In this document: positions 12,001 to 22,100 of the stretch, in pieces
How the letters are laid out: every line of letters starts with the position of its first letter
How positions within the stretch are numbered: the stretch's first letter is position 1
Assembly: GCA_903813345.2 (NCBI GenBank)
Contig: CAIIXF020000009.1
Location: 6,070,030 to 6,134,029 of the forward strand
DNA from: Owenia fusiformis
Lineage: Eukaryota; Annelida; Polychaeta; Sabellida; Oweniidae
DNA length: 64,000 nt
Direction: 5' to 3'
Program-made: the position numbers and the translations under genes
Notes under the pieces: generated by a model
Databases searched by the model: none
Seen by the model: only the letters and a program-made list of their open reading frames with translations
What the model was told of the DNA's origin: nothing

Positions 12001-13739
12001 TCTTCGCTGGGGTGTCTCGTCAGAAGGAGATCTATGTAATGGCTGCTAATTATCTCCAATCGTTGGACTGGCGAAAAGATCCCGAGATCATGAAAAACAT
12101 TATAGGGTTTTATACCAAGGGACGTGCCCTAGACTCACTTTCGGGATTTTATGACGCCTGTGCAATGGTATGTTATTTTGTATAAATTATTCTTGTCAAA
12201 ATAGAGAAATATTGTGGTATTTTTGATCACATGTTATTACATTGACCAATCAGAATATTGGGATTCCAGAAATGATATAATACTTGTATATACTGTATAT
12301 GTGCAATATTTCCAGGTTGAAGTAGACGAATACCAGAACTATGACAAAGCACTTGGGGCCCTGACTGAAGCCTACAAATGTCTCACTAAAGCCAAGATGA
12401 AGAATCAGACTCAACAAGAGGAGAAACTGGCAGCCTTGAAGACGAGGATCACACTCATGAAGAAGTTTGTCACTGCACGAAGGTAAATTTTGATCCAAAA
12501 TGCTATACTGTATATACTGAAAATTGATTTGCATTTAATTGAAATTTATATTTGTTTACTACAGTAAAATCTGTAAATTTAAAAGTGGAACACCTTTGGT
12601 ACCTCTAAAAAGTGTTCCGCTTGGGACCCAAGTTGAGAGATATTCCACTATTCCACAGGTTCATTCAACATTAAGTCAATTGGTCTCTGAAAAGTGATCC
12701 ACTTGGAGAGGTGTTCCACTTTACAGGTTTCACTTTATTTTGATATCTAGACCTCTCTTTGTGTTAGTGCTCGATCAATGGAATAGCACTTATAAAAAAA
12801 CAAATACATTCAGTAAAGCCTACATCCACACATTATGGTTGCTTTATGATATAAAACAATAAATTCTGGTTCTAGAGCCTATGATGAGGATAAAGATGAA
12901 GCTGTTAAAGCCTGTCAGGTCTTACTTGAAGAGCCAGAACTGGATTCAGCTGTTAGAGTAGGAGACGTTTTTGGATTCATGATTGAACATTATGCCAAGA
13001 AGGAGCATTGGAAAGCTGTAAGTGTTTTATTCCTATTAGAGATGGCGATATTTTGTTATGGTCTCAAACTTTTTGTGGTCGCTGTGAGGTGGTTGGTATT
13101 CAGCATCTGTAACAAGTGGCAGATTGTGCTCAAAATTGTTGACCGAGTAAAATATGTGCTATCATTAATAATTTAGAAAAAATATGTTTCTGTTGGATAA
13201 CTAGTATGAACAAAAGATATCACATCATTTCATTCTTATATTTGGTAATTCCTATATTCATAGTAACACAAATACAAAAGATGACAGGTGACATCTATTT
13301 TGTAAAAGTAGATTATTCTATGTATACATTTATTTAGTATTTTGAAAGATTAGACTCTAGATTTCTGTTCGAGTCATTAATTCTGCAAGACTATTTTCAA
13401 AGTCTCAGGTGGGTGCTGCACCCAATTGCTTTAATGATGGGGAGATCGCTGCTATTATTCTTTAATCACAGACAAGTCCATCATTATTCCAATTAATTCA
13501 TCTTTCAGGCATATGCATGTATGGAGGAGATGAGAGCCAAGATCCCTAAAGTGAACCTAGGTTACTATGTTAACATGAGGACTATAGAACAAGTGCATAG
13601 TGCCCTACAGATCCCGCTGGGTCGGGGTACGGGGGCAGAGATAAATGGCTTCCGGGCAGGCTCCCCGGGAGATGAGGAAACAGGCGAAGAAGTTGAAGAG
13701 GATGTCATCGATGACTTTGCTGATGATTCTACATGTTGA
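1..13739 (+). CDS. IFT140: IFT140, copy 1 (3' 16 exons; 5' end outside window)
   Basis: Intraflagellar transport protein 140, a subunit of the IFT-A complex that drives retrograde transport in cilia and helps import membrane receptors. Exons seen: 1-139, 524-655, 999-1234, 6276-6453, 7844-8034, 8391-8486, 8707-8839, 9695-9838, 10063-10191, 10405-10587, 10906-11021, 11321-11411, 11955-12167, 12316-12482, 12876-13017, 13509-13739. All introns are GT-AG and the phases join without a break, giving 839 residues before TGA. The protein has the end of the second WD40 propeller ([17 protein letters not shown]) followed by the TPR-like helical region. Recognisable IFT140 stretches include [47 protein letters not shown] and [15 protein letters not shown]. 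The C-terminus is acidic ([14 protein letters not shown]), as in the family. A TRIM gene is nested on the opposite strand in the third intron. The family assignment rests on strong sequence memory; exon edges were read by eye and checked against copy 2. Confidence 0.96.
1985..4003 (-). CDS. TRIM-family RING/B-box/NHL protein, intronless, copy 1
   Basis: A 672-residue tripartite-motif protein, a probable RING E3 ubiquitin ligase. Domains in order: C3HC4 RING at about residues 20-64 ([21 protein letters not shown], then PCPICN); B-box 1 at about 103-150 ([18 protein letters not shown]); B-box 2 at about 170-216 ([25 protein letters not shown]); a Lys/Glu-rich coiled coil at about 217-330; and a C-terminal beta-propeller of NHL-like repeats from about 415 to the end ([36 protein letters not shown]). 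The architecture resembles the TRIM2/3/56/71 group, but the orthologue cannot be named. The single uninterrupted ORF inside an intron of another gene suggests a retrocopy-type origin. ATG at 4003 opens just before the RING. A T/A-rich TATA-like patch lies about 70 bp upstream near 4070, and an AATAAA on the - strand lies near 1842, so it may be an expressed nested gene. An intact second copy lies at 30679-32676. Confidence 0.9.
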   Translation of the reverse strand: MASSSPKNALIDEYQELLTCIICTGTLKNAKSLSCGHSYCKNCLKSWIEKNKGKRDKTFPCPICNAKHEIPKNGVDDYHTNITINSMVEILENQLSRDKNSKANCDICAQEGDDVPAVSRCVECAENLCQACNKSHKRSQGTRSHNMYDLTGDPEKDARLALDNYVKRNIQCPKHQDQPLKFFCSKDKAIVCTHCCITEHPGHACQAIEEAADKEKRNISALFGLANQRKELFEKFIQDSSDNLQSYEGNRQSLIKDIDTDHAAKCKQLGEYFTKLHKELDEQLAKQLKEQNENHAKLLNEAKAVANEKTKKIQANQDQHELEKGIAESTLLHLTALIKHGHPVDIMNSSTDTAKKLQDWGRIPEEDEDPVDKYTYQPGTLDPANMVQLHHRVIPETLDTRCIVKKTRYCDPKVTRKVNLGDKNPGVKEIYGVTKGYNNTIVLCHELSAGMSSYTADTFTKQHTANGNFYDVCCIQGNLYAATDYSNKCISIYNHNLVHQKNIGKFKYPWGICEAPGKGLLVVDITDKCVYLVDYNDGKIQATIGKGHLTNPYYVTINSKSTVFISELGAHCVKGFTMRGEEVNQYGGTKGGGPDQLCAPECVCIDPDNNLIIADRNNQRVVLVDKNCKFIKYLLVSEDGMKYPHNVIINNEGNLIVGDQYSGDLFVIRYKQ
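4576..5183. mobile_element. TIR MITE (Tc1/mariner-like, TA target site)
   Basis: The left end CAGGGTGGGCCAAAAAA and the right end TTTTTTGGCCCACTCTG are inverted repeats about 30 bp long. TA flanks both sides (4574-4575, 5184-5185). The matching intron position in copy 2 (near 37851) reads TTATACATAG with no element, a clean empty site. There is no transposase ORF. A close relative lies at 52090-52709. Confidence 0.88.
6454..7843 (+). other. IFT140 copy 1 intron 4, with a copy-specific block
   Basis: About 0.65 kb (roughly 6560-7225) is absent from the matching intron of copy 2, which instead carries a TIR element at 39440-40267. The flanks align (TTTCTGATC near 7244 and 39079). No gene is seen. 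The ends of the block could not be resolved into clear TIRs. Confidence 0.6.
9246..9352. repeat. Long hairpin within a foldback element
   Basis: The arm starting GTGATACGGGAAATATTCC at 9246 pairs imperfectly with the arm ending GGAATATTTCCCATATCAC, around a short GC-rich loop. A second inverted pair encloses part of the same intron: CACATACTATGTAG near 9376 and CTACATAGTATGTGA near 9611. This suggests a foldback-type or nested MITE insertion specific to copy 1. Confidence 0.7.
11591..11689 (-). mobile_element. Short 5'-truncated LINE 3' end, antisense, shared by both copies
   Basis: A T-run followed by the reverse complement of the 3' UTR of the LINE fragment at 59413-60507 (compare TTTATTTCAAGTTCATATAT here with its complement near 60473-60488). 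It is flanked by perfect 13 bp repeats AAACAAGTTATAT at 11578-11590 and 11690-11702, read as a target site duplication. The same insertion is at 59243-59340 in copy 2, so it predates the split of the two copies. Confidence 0.88.
12562..12736. mobile_element. Small MITE-like element, copy 1
   Basis: The left end ACAGTAAAATCTGTAAATTT and the right end with CTTTACAGGTTTCACTTTAT are imperfect inverted repeats, each containing a GTGGAACACC-type motif. The same element lies at 62174-62374 in copy 2, where an internal 18 bp motif has expanded. Confidence 0.6.
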
Positions 13740-13799
13740 GATCTCATACAAGGACTTATGAATATTGGCACCCTTGAATCTGGTCCTGGTGATTCTTCA

Positions 13800-14160
13800 T
13801 GTTTAGATGTGGTATCAGGGTCCTAGAAATTGGAAATACAGACTTGTAAATATGTATCTCTGTATATCAGGCCCCTTGAATCAAATACTATACTGCACTT
13901 ATGGTTCTACCTGCTCAGAGATCTTTATGTGATATCAGAGTCCTAGAAATTGGAAATATGGACTTGTAAATAAGTATCTCTGTATATCAGGACCCTTGAA
14001 TCAAATACTATACTTATGGTTCTATCTGCTCAGAGATCTTTATGTGATATCAGAGTCCTAGAAATTGGAAATATGGACTTGTAAATAAGTATCTCTGTAT
14101 ATCAGGACCCTTGAATCAAATACTATACTTATGGTTCTACCTGCTCAGAGATCTTTAAAC
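13800..14160 (+). repeat. 3' UTR tandem repeat, about 115 bp x 3 (copy 1)
   Basis: Three consecutive units just after the IFT140 stop contain TCCTAGAAATTGGAAATA, TCTCTGTATATCAGG and CTGCTCAGAGATCTTTA. The same three-unit structure follows the stop of copy 2. Confidence 0.9.
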
Positions 14161-17130
14161 ATATCTGCCTTATGTAGGATGTCTTTGATAAACCAGAAAT
14201 CTGATACAGGAGTGCTCATCTTGGAACCTTTGATTTCTTGTTAATTTCATATTAGGACCCATGAATTCATCTATTTTTGTGGAACTTGTGAATGCATTTG
14301 TCTGAATTCAATATCAGCACTCATATTTTCAATTTATATTTTGTGAGTATCAGAGCCTATGAATTCAGGTGTGGAATTAGGTCCATGATGGTTAATTGAG
14401 CTAATCAAGCAAGTCGTACAAAATATGTTTCTATGGCAACATATAATATATTATATATATATTTACATCTCACCTTGAATTTTTCAAAACGCCCCACTTT
14501 AGGGTTCACATAATGGTAACAAAATGAGACCGTCCATCACTTTTATGAAGAATAGATTTTGAAATATTTATACAGAATGTCACGTCATATTTCTTTGAAC
14601 AAGGTAGCATACATTATAGGCTATTATTGATAAATGTACTTCTTGAATATATGAATGGACATCACCACTTCATATGAATCTCATCAAAATACAAATGTGT
14701 TAAAATTGTACAATGTACAAATCAAATGCCCTTCAATAACTTACACTATGACACTCTCAGTAGAATGTACATGAACCCATTCTTTATGAAATGTACCCAA
14801 TATGAAAATGTATTTTACATGTATATATGATAGCTTGCACTGGTTATTAAAACCAAAATGAATGAGGATTATTTAAAGGAAGAATCACAGAAAGTGAGCA
14901 AATTTTGTAAAACTTCAATTTCAGAGATTTTCTCCCTGATTTTTACACTTTATTCCAGAGTTATCAGAGATATTATTTATTTCGAAAAAATTGATGCATC
15001 GATTACTGCATTTTAAATCTTACATAACTTTATGGTTTTATAATGCATATCATATTACATCATATATTATGGAATTGTAATTGGTCAATTTTATATATTG
15101 CTTGCAATTTGTCACCCCCTACATCTCTGATTTTAGCTTTAATAATTGAATCTGCTTTGACAACAGCTAATAAGTTGAGAATACAATTCAATATGAGTGT
15201 ATTATGATTGCGTAAATTATGATATTCGTGGTGTTATGAAATGTAAAAGTGATGTAAGATCAGTCCATTTCATTAGATGATTGTGTATTGGTACATTGCT
15301 ATAGAAACCATTAAATAAGCATGTTTACTTGACTCCCTTATTACAACACTTTGGAGGTAATATAATTAGGCCATTAGGTAATACAATAAGGCCATTATTC
15401 CAGTTATAAAACATTTAATTGGATGTTACACAACAGTCAATTTTTTATTATCTCCCCACCACAAGTGGTGACATATTGTTATGGTCTCCAACTTTTTTGT
15501 TGGTGGTGTTTGGCGATTGATGTTTGGCGGTAGCCATCTGTAAGAATTGCAGGTTGGGACAGTTTGCATGTTGCCTTGTTTTACCATATTATTCTATTGT
15601 ATCATATTTTCAAATTCAAATCTTTACAAAGTGCATCTAGCATGATATTTGTGCTTTAAATTGGTATATACCAAAATAGAGGGATGACAATATTAAATAA
15701 ATGAGCTAAAAAAATATGCCCAGAACTATTATTTTCAGGAACATATCAAAAAGCTATTCTTTTGAGTAGACTACATGTAGTACTACACATGTTGATGAGT
15801 TTATGTAAATAAGCCACCGCTAACCTGACGCAAGGAGGAAATAGTTTTTTAGCAAATACATACAATATTTTTGAAATAATATACCTAAAAGGTTTATATT
15901 TGCTAATGCTCATACAGTGTATAACATAAAGATGAAATACTCATTCTTAAAAGTAATCCCACTGAAAAAATACAATGAATTTCATAGCAAGAGAAATCTC
16001 AAAATGACCTTCGTCCAGAAAGACTGACATATATTTTTTTTATGATATTCTGAAGATAAATATCAAGTCTAATATCAATGTTTTTTGTGAAATTAATTTT
16101 GTTGGGGATGGGAGGGGGAAATTCATTTTGTTTAGAAAAGAAACATTGGTTATTTTGATATAGTTAGACTTCAGTTGTCTATTATTTAAATAAAGTCTAA
16201 GAACAGTAGTATTTGTGAGCCTTTGTTGGCAGATTAACAGCCAACAATATTTACACAACTCCAAAGAATATGTCTTATGAGTATTTTTAATATCAGTTAT
16301 TTACCACACTGAAGAAGGTATTTGAAGATAAATTAGGCCTAAATATGTATTTGAAAGATGAAAATGTTCATGCATACAACGTAAAATCACACTATGAATA
16401 GGAAATGATCTTCAAAAGGGTGTATAGCACAATCAGACAAAATACACCAGGAAACTTCAAGCCCTCAATTTTGCTAATTTTTTTATTTCATGTACTACTT
16501 AGTGATTGGGAAATATTCAAAATCACCAAATCCATTTTATTGTCTTTAAGATCAATTTCAATGTACAGAACTGTTGTTACATATTTAGAAGATTTTAAAA
16601 TTAGAAGAGAATTTGATTCAGATTGATTTTTGACATCATTTGTATTGTACAATGAATAAAATTGTATTGTTGTTTATTAATGTAAATAAACTGAACAGTG
16701 AACACTAACATATCAGTGAGCCATATGTGACACACACCTGTTAGTTCGTTATATAACCTATTATATTGTATAAAAATGTAAATAAATATTAAGATGTGAA
16801 TATTATGACAAAGCTAATTACATAATGTGTCTTTATGTTTGTATGTTACCAATACCAGTGACTACAAGTGGTGACATATTGTTAAGTCTCCAACTTCTCG
16901 AACAAGTAAACTACAAGACAACATTTAATTTAATTCATTTAATTTTAGCCCTCTGGGAATTATCACCTGATTAAGTCTGTAAGTACAGTGTAATCCTTAT
17001 TTTCTTATATTGTCTAGATCACTGTCTTGCTGAATTAACCATTACCAGTTTATTACCACTGATTAATTACCCTGCGTGCAGTCTAGTTAAACTACACTCT
17101 GCCTAGTAGAGAACATATTGCAGTTTAGTA
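14161..17130. other. Downstream/intergenic DNA, no gene recognised
   Basis: AT-rich sequence with scattered AATAAA signals (for example near 15696 and 16653), any of which could end IFT140 transcripts. Segments at 15455-15600 and 16858-16900 belong to a dispersed repeat recognised by AAGTGGTGACATATTGTTA followed by GTCTCCAAC. ORFs here look random. None encodes the missing N-terminal WD40 exons of IFT140 copy 2. Confidence 0.7.
15455..15600 (+). repeat. Dispersed GTGGTGACATATTG-type repeat
   Basis: Contains AAGTGGTGACATATTGTTA, GGTCTCCAACTTTTTTGTT and GTTTGGCG motifs. Related pieces lie at 13046-13150, 16858-16900, 18771-18870, 54600-54660 and 62680-62790. No coding capacity or clear ends were seen. 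Confidence 0.6.
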
Positions 17131-17320
17131 GCCCCGCCCCACGATTGGTACTGTTGACAGTTTGGGTAATAAATCACACATAAATAAACATACGCCAAAT
17201 GCGTTCTAATTAAATATGTGCATGTCATTGGTCAATTCCGGGCTCAATGATGACGTCAGAAGGAATGGCCATATATAGAACGTCGGTCAAATTTGGCCGA
17301 CGAACACTGATTGGCGCGGT
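17131..17320 (+). promoter_or_regulatory. Promoter-like patch with first-exon splice donor (candidate)
   Basis: In order: a GC box (GCCCCGCCCC, 17131-17140), ATTGG (reverse CCAAT), a perfect CRE (TGACGTCA, 17251-17258), a TATA-like ATATATAGAA (17271-17280), then a near-palindrome GTCGGTCAAATTTGGCCGAC, and a strong donor GCG|GTGAGT at 17319. It is the only GC-rich patch between the two IFT140 copies and faces copy 2. It may supply a noncoding first exon for the truncated copy 2 or for an unseen transcript. No transcript evidence is available here. Confidence 0.45.
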
Positions 17321-17527
17321 GAGTTCACAGCTTTATTTTAGTTTGAAAGAGTGAAAACGAAGCTCTCTTTTAAGAAGTGAAATCAAACGAATGCAAAGGG
17401 TACTGATTAATTGGTCTCTTAGTTAATCATACATGCACGTTTTCTACATGGAAAAGGATTTTGTACTGTTCAGTAGCTTGTAACATACATTGTGACATAC
17501 ATGTTCTATGCACAATTTTATGTTATA

Positions 17528-18780
17528 CAGTGCGTCCCAAAAAAAACGCTACAAAGACTTTGTAAAATTACAAAACCAGTGATGGTAACTTGATTTAGTT
17601 TAGCAGGAAGCCACATGTCTCCTCTTTCCAATGGTATGTCAATTATTTATATATGAATACAGAACACTGAATAATCATTCCTTTTGCACAACCTGCTAAA
17701 ATCTGCTCTGGACCATTGCATTTAGACATTGCAACAGTTAAAGTGTGCGCCAAAGTTTAAAACTGCGCAGGTGCAGCGCTCTCGCTAACCTATATAAAGA
17801 GATTACAGGGTACAGGCTTCAGAGGTAAGCCAGGAAGGTGTACAACTATTGTCCCGTGTTGATTTCCCTATAATCATTACCAGGCAAGTTTCACCATTGG
17901 AATTGAAAATGACTATTAGATATACTTTGTAGATGTTTATATATGAAGGTATTAAGTGTATGCATCAAACAAATGGCTCATTTTGAACATATAAAAAGCA
18001 TATGTGTTTTGTTTCCCAGGGAATTGTAGTCCCATGTAGTTCGTATACACACATAAATAGTGTACATTATGTTGTACTTGAATAGCCTGGCTTATATAAT
18101 ATTGAAGGGCATGCTGATTGTACACACGAGTACATGCATGAAGGCCTAATATTGATATTGCTTGCATACCTAAGTAAAAATAAACTCTTCTAATCCCCTA
18201 ATGTAAACACGGCTGTATAGGTAGCCCGATTTATCGGGGGCTTTAACAAAGAGTCACCAATGAGGTTGCTGCTCTCCGCCTGAACCCAGATGATTCACAG
18301 AGATGTGTGACATGGACACACAAGCCAGTCTCTGTGTGTAGAGAAATAGTGCTCACGTGAAAAGGCTTGGAATGTTATCTTTCATGAATAATCTTTCATA
18401 AAATGACAGACAATGACTGAACACTTAAAGTTAAATATTCTTTTCTTTTTTCCTTTTTTCTTAATAAATCTAAATCAGAAACTTGTGTTATGTAAATCTT
18501 GTGACAAGAATTTAATCACCAGTACCAATTACATAATGATTAACCTGATTGCACAATAAGGATCAGTTGATTGATATTTCATTTCTTGGCACAGAGGCCT
18601 TTTCACCCATGTATGAAAAAACAATGATTTTTCAGTGGTCCATAATCAGATATGAACAAATGACATATTATTGGAAAGGAGAGACACATGGCTTCATGAT
18701 AAACTAAATGAAATTGATGTAATCATCCCTGGTTTTGTGATTTAACAATGATTTTCTTTGTTGTTTTTTTGGACGCATGG
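17528..18780. mobile_element. Long-TIR element, TA target site
   Basis: Imperfect TIRs of about 100 bp: the left end begins CAGTGCGTCCCAAAAAAAAC and the right end finishes TTTTTTTGGACGCATGG. Both contain ACAAAACCAG, TTTAGTTTA and GAAGCCA blocks in mirrored order. TA flanks each end. The interior of about 1 kb has no transposase, so it is non-autonomous and probably Tc1/mariner-like. Confidence 0.8.
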
Positions 18781-19171
18781 TAGTATCCAACTTTTATGTG
18801 TTCAGTGGTTGGTGTTTGGCGGTCAGTGTCTCTACCAAATGGCATGGGTGACATTTTGCATGTAAATGCTTTGTCTAATATATTCTGCTAAAATATCTTG
18901 CCAATGTAATATAAAATATACATGTGCATAAAGGTCTAGAAAGTTCAAAATCCAAAATATTTTGAGTATTTTATTGTTTTTAAATTGGATAGTATAGATA
19001 ACAGCAACAGGATATCTTGAAAAAGTGTACAATTCTAGGTAAAGTACTTGTACTGAGAGTAATAGGAAAAATGTTATTATTTACAGATGAAATGGAATGC
19101 TTGAATTATCTTGTGTTTCTAATAACTTGGTGTACAGTTCAGGCTTAAATAATTTAATTGCTTATTTTCAG

Positions 19172-22100
19172 TGTGTTGTAGTGCAGACTGGCCCAAGCAA
19201 CCTCTCTATAGACCCTATAGACAACTTTGCTACAAGCACACACCAAGATCTCAAAACTGACATACAAATTAAAGGCACCTACACTACAGGGGTATGAACT
19301 GTTAGTTAGTAGACTCATTCAGAAAATATGGGATAAAACAAAAATTCAATGCTATATTACCATTTTACATATGCTGACACTTACAATGGGTTAAAATGCT
19401 AAGATTTTTAGAAAGTCAGTGCCCTGAGAGAATATCATCTGTAAGAGTATGTTGGATAATGTCTATTAGATTTTACTTCAATAATAATTCCACCTTATAC
19501 CCGCTAGGATAATAAAAAGTACCTCTAACTGACAATACAAAAGCTCTAACTGAAAATTCAAAAGCTCATACTGACAATACAAATGCTCAAACTGAAAATA
19601 CAAAAGCTCAAACTTACAATTACAATGTCATTGGTCATTTTTAGGAAATATTTCAATGTTAACTAATAACTAGATTTGTGAAATTGAACAAGTTCAATTT
19701 AAGACTCCAGATTTATTTGACCTAGATAGATCAGTAAAGAGCTGAGTAAGTAACTGAGTAATTAGCTGAGTAAGTACCTTAGTAGTAGTTGAGTAAGTAG
19801 CTGAGTAAGTAACTTGGTAAAAATCTGAGTAGGTAGCTGAGTAAGTAGCTGAGTAAGTACCTGAGTTAGTAGCTGAGTAAGTAGCTAAGTAAGTAATAAC
19901 TAATTAAGCAATTGAGTAAGTAGTCAAATAAGTAGTAGGTAGGGAGGTAAAGTAGGGTATGTAGGAATTTTTGAAAGTTTATTTGATCAATCTGCATTGT
20001 GAATACTGGCAAGTGCGAATCGGATTGCAATTTTAATTTCAGATCCGGATTCCTGAGGAAATTCTACCCCTAATTCATAACTCATACGTTAAATTTGGAG
20101 AACTTTTTATTTTGACCTACATTTCGATCACCATATCTTTAAAGTGGGTCAAAAAACTTCTTGACGGCAAAAAGTTAACATAATAGTATAGTTTCCATAT
20201 AGCCTTTGAAATCTCGCTAAATCTCGTTTTTCGTGAGATTTTAAGAGACTTGCATATTAGACCTCTAATGACTTACATTACCTTCTTTTAAATGGCATAT
20301 TTGAATTCAGTGAAAAGTTTTCTCCTATAATAGCTTTGATTTACACAGTTATGTAATTTGAATAATTTTCTATAACAATTTAAAAAAACTTGGGCCAAAT
20401 GTCCATAGATGCAATGCTAAAATTCTTTAAATCCGTGGATTATTTGTATGTCAATCAACATTTGCATGTTTAATCACAACATGTACGTAAACAGGGTCAT
20501 CATATGGTATATCATTCAGGTTTTATACAGATTCAACAAACACACTTTGATAAATCATGAAATTAAGCCACTTTTCCAAGATTTTAGCATGTAAATGAAT
20601 GGAGCTCTGGCCCGAGTTAAAAGATGAATAAAATATGGCAGCACGAGATTTCATTGATTTTTCTGCTATTTAGAAACTATCCTATTAGCACACTCTTTGC
20701 TACATGTATACAAAATTTCGAAGAATATCATTGAAGTGTAGTGTCCGAATTGCAAAAATAAGAAAAAACTATGAATTTGACCTAGATTTTGAGCTAGGTA
20801 TTTTGGTGTCCAAATTTTGAAGGAAAGTAACTTTTGAGGTCCCCTTCTTGTATGGGCTTTCATTATGTTTAGCTGTACTCATTCTATATCTTGTATTTTT
20901 ACACTTCAAAAAATTATTCGCTCCCATTGATTTAACATGGGGCACCAAATATAGCGATTTTTGAGCTTTCAAAACGCCATAACTTCTGAACAAGATGTCA
21001 AATCGAAATTTAGTTTGCAGATTCGGATACCTGACAAAATTCTACCCCTAATTCATAACTCATCCGTTAAATTTAGAATTTTTTTATTTTGACCTACTTT
21101 TTTGACACGCCATAACTTCCGTACTGGAAGTGGGATCGAAATTTGGTTTGCAGATTCAGATTCCTGACAAAATTCTACCCCTGATTCATAACTCATAAGT
21201 TAAATTTGAAGAATTTTCTATTTTGACCTACTTTTGGGACACCATATCTCAAAAGTGGGTCAAAATACTTCCTGATGGCAAAAGGCTAACACTATTAGCA
21301 CACTCTTGGCTACATGTATACACAATTTCGAAGAATATAATTAAAGTGTAGTGTCAGAATTGCAAAAATAAGGAAAAACTTTGAATTTGACCTAGATTTT
21401 GACCTTGGCATTTTTGTGTCCAAATTTTTAAGCTAGATGGCTTTTGAGGTCCCCTTCTTTTAAAAGCGTCCATTATATTAAGCTGAACTCAGTCTATATT
21501 TCGTATTTTTCACTTCAAAAAAATCTTTTTTCCCATTGACTTAACATGGGCACCAAATTTAGCGATTTTTGAGCTTTCAAAACGCCATAACTTCCGTACT
21601 AGATGTCGGATCAAAATTTGGTTTGCAGATTCAGGTTCCTGAGATCATTCTACACTTATTTCATAGCTCACATGTTGAATTTGGAGAACTTTCTGTTCTG
21701 ACCTACTTTCCGGACGCCATATCTCAAAATCGGTACGAGTAATTAAAATTCTGATGGCATATCTTTGAAAGAGCTGTTTCTAAGCTACATGATGAAAAAA
21801 AGACAAAGTTGTTTCAATAAATAACGACGAAGATAATTGAAAGAATGTTGAAAATGCAAGATTTGACCTAGTTCTTGACCTTTGACCTAGATAAAAAATT
21901 GACCTAATTTCCCATCATCCCAGATACATTCCCTAGTTAATCATGTAAGCAGCTTAAGGTAAGCTCTTCTAGTTGGTGAGAAATCTGGGAAGGAGGAAGA
22001 GGAAGAAAGAATAATAATAAAAAGAAAACTGGCAAAAGCAATAGACTCCAGATTTTCATCTGGAGTCTAATTACAAGGGTACGAAACAGGAACAATAGCT

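Noticed and set aside
13740-19171. Missing N-terminal WD40 exons of IFT140 copy 2
   Set aside because: I looked for propeller-like exons with splice sites and found none; the ORFs here are Ile/Phe/Lys-rich and random-looking.
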